A program made the translations under genes and the position numbers. From assembly GCF_030418125.1 (NCBI RefSeq), contig NZ_JAUHTR010000012.1:52622-116621 (forward strand): a stretch of DNA of 64,000 nucleotides. The letters are read 5' to 3'. This stretch comes from Fictibacillus fluitans. Lineage in GTDB: Bacteria; Bacillota; Bacilli; Bacillales; Fictibacillaceae. How positions within the stretch are numbered: the first letter of the stretch is position 1; every line of letters starts with the position of its first letter. The notes under the pieces are model-generated. The model saw nothing but the letters and a program-made list of their open reading frames with translations. It had not been told where the DNA came from and did not search any database. Of the stretch, positions 58,556-64,000 are shown piece by piece.

Positions 58556-60142
58556 ATGGATAATCTTTTGGAACTGCAGGCACCGCCAATTTACAATGTA
58601 ACAGAGGAAATGGAGAAATATGCTGAAAATCCTGATCGTAAAGCCATCGTTTGGCAAAATGACCAGGGGGACAAGAAAGAAATGACCTACAGCGAGCTTT
58701 TCAAATGCTGCAATAGCTGTGCAAACGCACTGACGAAGCTTGGACTATCCAAGGGAGATAAGGCATTAATCGTGATGCCCAGGAAAGTATCAACCTATGT
58801 GGTTTATTTGGCTTGTTTAAAAGCAGGCATAGTGGTCATTCCATCCTCTGAAATGCTCAGACCTAAAGACTTGAGCTACCGGATTATACATAGTGAAGCA
58901 AAAGCTGTCATCATCGACGCCGCTTTCCTTTCAGGGATTGATGAAATCACTGACGAATTGCCTTCTCTGCAATACAAACTATCCATTGGGGGAAGCAAGG
59001 ATGGGTGGCAATCGCTTGATGATTTGGCAGAAAATGAAAGCGATTTCTTTGAAGTGGTTAAAACAAGTAAAGATGAAATGGCGTTTCTATCTTATACCTC
59101 TGGAACGACGGGCCTTCCTAAGGGAGCGGTCCATACCCACGGATGGGCTTTTGCACATCTGCAGACAGCGGCAAAAGGCTGGCTTGGCATTAAAGAAGAT
59201 GATAAAGTCTGGGCGACTGCCGGACCCGGCTGGCAAAAATGGATCTGGAGTCCTTTTGTTTCCGTACTGGGCTGCGGAGCTACAGGTTTTGTATACAATG
59301 GGAAATTTGCTCCTGACAAGTATTTGTCACTGCTGGAGGAGCAGGACATATCCGTTTTATGCTGTACACCGACCGAATACCGGCTGATGGCGAAAACCGA
59401 TAATCTGGACCAATATAAGCTTCCTTCATTGCGCAGTGCGGTGTCCGCTGGAGAACCGCTTAACCGGGAAGTTATCGATATTTTCCAGCGCCATTTCAAT
59501 GTCACAGTCCGTGATGGGTACGGGCAGACCGAAAACACATTATTGGTTGGCATGATGGAGGGTATGGAACTGCGGCCGGGATCCATGGGAAAACCGACAC
59601 CAGGGAACCGCGTCGAAATCGTGGATGAAAATGGAGAGCCCGCCGGAAACGGTGAAGTTGGTGATATTGCCGTTCACAACAGTTCTCCAGCCTTGTTTAA
59701 AACCTATTACAAGGATCCTGAACGAACGAAAAAGGCCTTCAGGGGAGAATATTATTTGACTGGTGATAAAGCCAAAAAAGACGAAGACGGCTATTTCTGG
59801 TTTGAGGGTCGTAGCGATGATATTATCATCAGTTCGGGCTATACCATCGGGCCTTTTGAAGTCGAGGATGCACTGGTTAAGCATCCTGCAGTAAAAGAAT
59901 GTGCAGTCGTGGCCAGTCCAGATGAGATCAGAGGCCATATTGTAAAAGCATATGTCATTTTAAAAGACGATCAGCAGGAAGATCCGGAATCACTTGTCAA
60001 AGACCTGCAGGAACATGTTAAAACACTCACTGCCCCATATAAGTACCCGCGCAGTATCGAGTTTGTATCCGATTTGCCGAAAACAACATCAGGAAAAATC
60101 AGGCGAATCGAGCTCAGACAAAAAGAAAACAGCGGCAGCTGA
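58556..60142 (+). CDS. ytcI: Acyl-CoA synthetase of the medium/branched-chain type (YtcI/MbcS-like)
   Basis: A 528-residue AMP-forming acyl-CoA ligase. Motifs: SYTSGTTGLPKGAVHTHGW (P-loop), DGYGQTENTLL, YLTGDKAKKDEDGYFWFEGR, and LPKTTSGKIRRIEL with the catalytic lysine. It resembles medium-chain and short branched-chain acyl ligases, such as the Bacillus YtcI and Listeria MbcS that activate methylbutyrate for fatty acid synthesis; substrate here is inferred. A strong GAGGAGG precedes ATG 58556. Followed by its own terminator. Confidence 0.86.
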   Translation: MDNLLELQAPPIYNVTEEMEKYAENPDRKAIVWQNDQGDKKEMTYSELFKCCNSCANALTKLGLSKGDKALIVMPRKVSTYVVYLACLKAGIVVIPSSEMLRPKDLSYRIIHSEAKAVIIDAAFLSGIDEITDELPSLQYKLSIGGSKDGWQSLDDLAENESDFFEVVKTSKDEMAFLSYTSGTTGLPKGAVHTHGWAFAHLQTAAKGWLGIKEDDKVWATAGPGWQKWIWSPFVSVLGCGATGFVYNGKFAPDKYLSLLEEQDISVLCCTPTEYRLMAKTDNLDQYKLPSLRSAVSAGEPLNREVIDIFQRHFNVTVRDGYGQTENTLLVGMMEGMELRPGSMGKPTPGNRVEIVDENGEPAGNGEVGDIAVHNSSPALFKTYYKDPERTKKAFRGEYYLTGDKAKKDEDGYFWFEGRSDDIIISSGYTIGPFEVEDALVKHPAVKECAVVASPDEIRGHIVKAYVILKDDQQEDPESLVKDLQEHVKTLTAPYKYPRSIEFVSDLPKTTSGKIRRIELRQKENSGS

Positions 60143-60146
60143 TAAC

Positions 60147-60174
60147 AAAGGCAGGCAAAAAAGCCTGCCTTTTG
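60147..60174 (+). terminator. Terminator after ytcI
   Basis: Stem AAAGGCAGGC / GCCTGCCTTTT with loop of A6. Confidence 0.85.
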
Positions 60175-60257
60175 AGTGCATAAATATTCCGTTCATTGGT
60201 TGAAATATGGTTAAATGAGGAAAAGCATAGCTGAAATCTATACATAAGAGGTGCCAT

Positions 60258-61853
60258 ATGGGAACGTTATACTTCAATGGAACAATCTATACGATGGTGC
60301 AGGAAGGAGAAACGGTGGAAGCCGTTTTTGCCGATGGGAAGGATATTCAGGATACAGGCTCCCTTCAAGACCTGACCGAAAGATACGGTAGCGTTATTAA
60401 AGAGAAAGTAGACCTAAAGGGAGCCGTCATGTTTCCCGGATTTGTTGACAGCCATCTTCATATCATCGGACATGGGGAAAAGCTGATCCGCAGGGATTTG
60501 TCCCAATTTACATCAGCAGAGGAAATGGGGGCCTATTTAAGGGAAGAAGCTGAAAAAGAGAAACCCGGAAATTGGCTGCTCGGAGACGGCTGGAATGAAA
60601 ACAATTTTCAGGACCGAAAAATATTCCACCGCCAGGAGCTTGACGAACTGGCTCCTGAGCATCCCATGCTGCTGTCCAGAGTATGCCGCCATGCATCTTT
60701 GGCCAATTCAAAAGCACTGGAGCTTGCGGGTATTAACAAAGAAACAGAAAATCCGGAAGGCGGGATTATCGTAAGGGATGAAAATGGAGAACCCACCGGT
60801 TATCTGCTTGACAGTGCGGCAGACCTTGTAAAAACGGTAGTTCCTCCTGCCACAGATGAATATTTGCATACAGCGGTATCCGCTGCGGTTAAGGATCTTC
60901 TTTCCATGGGGCTGACCGGGGGGCATACGGAGGATCTCGGATATTATGGTGGATTCGAGAAAGCCATCTCTGTTTTTCAGGACGTTCTTAACGAGCGGTC
61001 ACTGAAATTCAAGGCGCACCTCCTCGTTCATCACACGGTGGCCGGAGACTATCAGGCGTCACCTCTGCCTAAAAGAATTTCACCATATTTAGAGTTCGGA
61101 GCCATGAAAATTTTTAGTGATGGAGCTTTTGGGGGACGGACTGCACTTCTCAGCAAGCCGTATAATGATGCACCGGATATATCGGGTGTGGCCATTCATT
61201 CGCCGGATGCCTTAAAGGAACTGGTGAAACAAGCTAGGGAATACCAAATGCCAGTCGCTGTGCATACCATCGGTGATCTTTCTCTGGAATATACGCTTGA
61301 TGCGATTCGTGCATATCCTCCTGTCACAGAGGAGAGGGACCGGATCATTCATGCGGGTCTTGTGCGTCCTGACCTGGTTGAAAGAATGAAGCAGCCATCC
61401 TTAATCATCGACATTCAGCCAAGCTTTGTCCCTTCGGACTTTCCATGGCTGATTGAGCGGCTTGGTATGGAACGGATTCCTTTTGCATTAGCCTGGAAAA
61501 CGCTTCTTGATAATGGATTGCATTGCGCAGGAGGATCGGACGCTCCCATTGAAACGGTCAATCCCCTGGAAGGCATCTATGCGGCAGTGGCCAGGAAAAA
61601 ACCGGAGGAAACGCATGAGGGCTACCAGCCGGAAGAAAAGCTCACCCCGTATGAAGCGGTTCAGCTCTACACGGCAGGAAGCGCCTATGCCATTAATAGG
61701 GAACAGGAACGAGGTAAAATTGCTCCGGGATTTGAAGCCGATTTTACCGTTCTGGACAGGGATATTTTAAAAGCGGAAACCGAAGACATCCGGAAAGCCA
61801 AAGTCGTTTATACGATTATCAACAACTCGGTAGAATACAGTGCTGCTACCTAA
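60258..61853 (+). CDS. ytcJ: Amidohydrolase YtcJ
   Basis: A 531-residue metal-dependent amidohydrolase of the YtcJ/NfdA group. The metal site is built by FVDSHLHIIGHG, VHTIGDLSLEYTLD, IIHAGLV and GSDAPIETVNPLEG, with the C-terminal beta-sandwich ending GFEADFTVLDRD. No signal peptide. The natural substrate is unknown. The start at 60258 has AAGAGGTG upstream. It follows the acyl-CoA ligase gene, as ytcJ follows ytcI in B. subtilis. Confidence 0.87.
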   Translation: MGTLYFNGTIYTMVQEGETVEAVFADGKDIQDTGSLQDLTERYGSVIKEKVDLKGAVMFPGFVDSHLHIIGHGEKLIRRDLSQFTSAEEMGAYLREEAEKEKPGNWLLGDGWNENNFQDRKIFHRQELDELAPEHPMLLSRVCRHASLANSKALELAGINKETENPEGGIIVRDENGEPTGYLLDSAADLVKTVVPPATDEYLHTAVSAAVKDLLSMGLTGGHTEDLGYYGGFEKAISVFQDVLNERSLKFKAHLLVHHTVAGDYQASPLPKRISPYLEFGAMKIFSDGAFGGRTALLSKPYNDAPDISGVAIHSPDALKELVKQAREYQMPVAVHTIGDLSLEYTLDAIRAYPPVTEERDRIIHAGLVRPDLVERMKQPSLIIDIQPSFVPSDFPWLIERLGMERIPFALAWKTLLDNGLHCAGGSDAPIETVNPLEGIYAAVARKKPEETHEGYQPEEKLTPYEAVQLYTAGSAYAINREQERGKIAPGFEADFTVLDRDILKAETEDIRKAKVVYTIINNSVEYSAAT

Positions 61854-61857
61854 AACT

Positions 61858-61895
61858 AAAACCGCCTGCAGTTTATGCTGCAAGCGGTTTATTTT
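61858..61895. terminator. Bidirectional terminator between ytcJ and the NAD kinase gene
   Basis: Stem AAACCGCCTGCAG / CTGCAAGCGGTTT with one mismatch, between convergent genes. Confidence 0.82.
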
Positions 61896-61901
61896 GTGTT
61901 C

Positions 61902-62705
61902 CTATAAAAAGCTTCGTCTCACTTTGTGCCAGAATGAATTGTCTTTTAATTTCACTGTTTTAACCACGCGGTCTGACAGGTGGAAACGAATGGATTCGGA
62001 ATGTCTGATGCTCAACGCTTCATTATCGATGCCAATGATAGGGTATTGGTTATTGTCCTGTTCGATTTTGAATGTTAGTTTTCGTTCGTTGCTTAAAATA
62101 AAGGAAGATCCAAGCGTACGGTACAGGTTATTGTTCAGTGATGCCATTTCGCTCACCTGATAACACTGGAGTTTCGGATCCACAACTGCGCCCGTTACCG
62201 ACTTGTTGTATGCGGTGCTGCCGGTAGGAGTGGAGACAATCATGCCATCCCCCCGGAAGGTTTCAAAGTATAAATCATCGATGAATACATCCATCGCAAA
62301 GGTTTTGATGATGGAAGAACGGATGGAGCATTCATTCAGGCAATAAAACGTGGAATCATCATGATCCATGGTTATTGCCAGAGTAGGGTATTTCCGTACT
62401 TCTACCTGGTTGTTGTCCATGGCGGAAATCATTTTTTCATGATCATCCACACTAAAATCACAATAGAATCCTAACTCGCCCGTACTGACCCCGACGTACA
62501 GGCAGTCATCCCTGAATCCTGTTTTTCTTACCGCCTGCAAAAAGGCGCCATCCCCGCCAATGGATGCAATAATGTTGGCCTTTTTATAATCATCTACAAG
62601 GGTAAACCCGTAATTTTGCGCAAACTCCAAGAGGGGCTCAACTTTTCTTAGTACCTCATCTTCCTGCTTGTACGCTACAAATAAATTTCTGCGATCATCT
62701 GTCAT
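61902..62705 (-). CDS. nadK2: NAD kinase 2 (YtdI/NadK2)
   Basis: A 267-residue enzyme that phosphorylates NAD to NADP. The nucleotide motif IASIGGDGAFLQAVR, followed by the conserved FRGDGMIVSTPTGSTAYNKS, is intact, and the C-terminal beta domain has FILSNERKLTFKI. It matches the second NAD kinase of Bacillus (YtdI). ATG 62705 is chosen: GGGAGGA lies 7 bases upstream. An extension of 14 residues to 62747 is rejected. It diverges from ytfI. Confidence 0.92.
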   Translation of the reverse strand: MTDDRRNLFVAYKQEDEVLRKVEPLLEFAQNYGFTLVDDYKKANIIASIGGDGAFLQAVRKTGFRDDCLYVGVSTGELGFYCDFSVDDHEKMISAMDNNQVEVRKYPTLAITMDHDDSTFYCLNECSIRSSIIKTFAMDVFIDDLYFETFRGDGMIVSTPTGSTAYNKSVTGAVVDPKLQCYQVSEMASLNNNLYRTLGSSFILSNERKLTFKIEQDNNQYPIIGIDNEALSIRHSESIRFHLSDRVVKTVKLKDNSFWHKVRRSFL

Positions 62706-62837
62706 ATGATGTCCTCCCATTGAATGTTTCTGGTGTCCTTTATCCATTTCTACTCTTGTTTTAGAAATCCTTTTGCCGTCCAGCAGGTTTATTTTTTTTC
62801 GCCAGGCCTATAATGGTTGTGAAAGGAAGTATAGCCT

Positions 62838-63518
62838 GTGTTGATTGTATATAGTATTCTCATTTTGCTGCTGCTCTTATTTATCGTCATATTGCTGTCG
62901 ACCCTGCACATTTCCTTTTTGTTCAGCCATCAGGGAAATGATGATTATCTTCGGTTAAAGATTACCCTTTGGAAAGTGCTTTCCTATACGCTTGAGCTGC
63001 CGGAAATCAAAGTTAATCTTTCAGAAAAAAAGCTGGACTTCAAGGAAAAGTCAAAAGGTGCAGGCAAGGAAAAAAGGAAGCGAAAAAGCATTACCCTGCA
63101 TACTTTTTTGAACAGCTATCATAACTACCGGCATTTACTCCGGCATGTTGCCGGCTTCTATAGGATTCTCAAGCGTTTTTTGAAAAAAGTGACCGTTTCA
63201 GATGTGAAATGGAGCAGCCAGTTCGGTCTCGGTGACGCGGCTTCCACCGCAGTGGCGACTGGTTTGGTATGGGCATTGAAAGGAAATGCCCTTGGTTTCA
63301 TTTCGCATTTTGTGAGGCTAAAAGATGTTCCGTCCATTGGAGTGGTTCCTGTTTATCAGGGAATGCTTACGCAAACCCGGCTGTCTTGTATTATTTCTTT
63401 TAAAATCGGGCATGCTATTGTCGTCATGTTACAAATGTTGAAGCACTGGAGATCCATCAGCTCCAACACAAACAAAAAACCAAAAAAATATGTAGCAGGA
63501 GGAACATCACATGTCTGA
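62838..63518 (+). CDS. ytfI: DUF2953 membrane protein YtfI
   Basis: A 226-residue protein with an N-terminal membrane segment (IVYSILILLLLLFIVILL), a basic middle part (KGAGKEKRKRKS) and the DUF2953 core (VSDVKWSSQFGLGDAASTAVATGLVWALKG). It overlaps ytfJ (gerW) by 8 bases, which fits the sporulation/germination pairing ytfI-ytfJ. The start is GTG 62838 with GAAAGGAAG. Function unknown; sporulation expression is inferred from the neighbour. Confidence 0.87.
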   Translation: MLIVYSILILLLLLFIVILLSTLHISFLFSHQGNDDYLRLKITLWKVLSYTLELPEIKVNLSEKKLDFKEKSKGAGKEKRKRKSITLHTFLNSYHNYRHLLRHVAGFYRILKRFLKKVTVSDVKWSSQFGLGDAASTAVATGLVWALKGNALGFISHFVRLKDVPSIGVVPVYQGMLTQTRLSCIISFKIGHAIVVMLQMLKHWRSISSNTNKKPKKYVAGGTSHV

Positions 63519-63978
63519 GCATCCTATCGAAGGCTTAATGAAAACCGCGATGGAAAACCTGAAACAAATGATCGATGTCAATACCATTATTGGTGATCCG
63601 GTCGAAACACCAGATGGGAGCGTCATCCTGACCGTTTCCAAAGTGGGATTCGGCTTTGCGGCCGGGGGAAGTGAATTTGGAGGCGGAGGTTACCAAGGTG
63701 GTGACAGTCAGAACAATCCACTGGATACGGAAGAAATGCCATTTGGCGGAGGAAGCGGTGGCGGAGTTTCCATTACCCCGATTGCCTTCTTGATTGTTGG
63801 CTCAAATGGAATCAAAACCATTCATCTGGATAACAGCACTCATTTGTACGAGCGGCTGCTTGACCTTGCGCCAAGCGTTGTGGAAAAAATTCAGCAAATG
63901 ATGAACAATAAAAACAGACAACGCAATGTTCAGCATCAGAGCCAGAGCAATCCGAATCATCCGGAAAACCCTTTTTGA
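63511..63978 (+). CDS. gerW: Spore germination protein GerW (YtfJ)
   Basis: A 155-residue YtfJ-family protein. It opens HPIEGLMKTAMENLKQMIDVNTIIGDPVE, has the family core SVILTVSKVGFGFAAGGSEFG followed by a Gly-rich loop (GGGGYQGGD), then GGGVSITPIAFLIVGSNG and a polar Gln/Asn-rich tail. In B. subtilis GerW is needed for normal germination with L-alanine. AGGAGGA precedes ATG 63511, within the end of ytfI, so the two are coupled. The stop lies 22 bases before the window ends. Confidence 0.93.
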   Translation: MSEHPIEGLMKTAMENLKQMIDVNTIIGDPVETPDGSVILTVSKVGFGFAAGGSEFGGGGYQGGDSQNNPLDTEEMPFGGGSGGGVSITPIAFLIVGSNGIKTIHLDNSTHLYERLLDLAPSVVEKIQQMMNNKNRQRNVQHQSQSNPNHPENPF

Positions 63979-64000
63979 GTTAACTGTTTTTACAGTTAAC
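63979..64000 (+). terminator. Hairpin after gerW, cut by the window end
   Basis: Inverted repeat GTTAACTG-TTTTTA-CAGTTAAC reaching the last base; a T-run may follow outside. Confidence 0.55.

Noticed and set aside
1..64000. CRISPR arrays, prophage, restriction-modification or other defence systems, biosynthetic gene clusters
   Set aside because: I found no regularly spaced perfect repeats with unique spacers, no phage, nuclease-methylase or NRPS/PKS genes; almost every gene is a known Bacillaceae core gene.

Overview
The window is a chromosomal segment of an endospore-forming, low-to-mid-GC Gram-positive bacterium of the family Bacillaceae. Three things point there: spore genes (cse60-like, sspA, gerW/ytfJ, refZ, a cotF remnant), Bacillus-type regulation (tyrosyl T-box, preQ1-I riboswitch, sigma-H and sigma-B promoters, CcpA with cre sites), and a gene order that closely follows the leuS-to-ytfJ stretch of Bacillus subtilis as I remember it. 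I see no phage, insertion sequence, CRISPR array, tRNA or rRNA. The species cannot be fixed from sequence alone; a relative of Fictibacillus or Bacillus is a guess.

Layout. 1-7.5 kb: 3' end of leuS, a rhodanese, a Cse60-like spore protein, a BaiN-type flavoprotein, the lipid II flippase murJ (ytgP), a DUF6884 protein, the pseudouridine synthase rsuA, a PRC-barrel protein and the small regulator ytzE. 7.7-16.7 kb: a small leftward transcript of unknown role, pepV, a cysteine-synthase homologue, thpR/ytlR, pullulanase amyX, ytmP, ytzH and trmB. 16.8-25.4 kb: the lactonase ytnP, two small membrane proteins, a preQ1-riboswitch-controlled queD-queE-queC operon, ytoP, a DUF84 NTPase, a PfoR-like membrane protein, ytpP, a divergent queF and ytpQ. 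25.7-31.4 kb: the DNA translocase sftA, a nicotinate phosphoribosyltransferase and murC.

31.4-32.1 kb is an accessory-looking gap. It holds a structured intergenic repeat and a beheaded CotF-type spore coat gene, followed by ampS. 33.3-38.1 kb: the stress operon ytxGHJ with adjoining sigma-H and sigma-B promoters, aroA (with an eroded chorismate mutase domain) and an LTA synthase. 38.3-44.5 kb is a carbon-control block: ccpA, mtnN, then acuCBA diverging from acsA, which has a cre at its start. 44.5-51.9 kb: a class A penicillin-binding protein, T-box-tyrS, a 21-bp tandem repeat, rpsD with its leader, a methionine gamma-lyase-like gene behind a near-perfect cre, and a free-methionine-sulfoxide reductase. 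52-64 kb: refZ, hisJ, ezrA, cysteine desulfurase plus thiI (4-thiouridine in tRNA), sspA, an acyl-CoA ligase, an amidohydrolase, a second NAD kinase, ytfI and gerW.

Most of the window is ordinary core genome. The spots worth a second look are the 21-bp repeat array, the 31.5-32.0 kb repeat with its gene remnant, the orphan promoter-terminator unit at 7.8-8.0 kb, the missing canonical start codon of amyX, the altered QueF and AroA active sites, and the cre in front of the methionine gamma-lyase gene.
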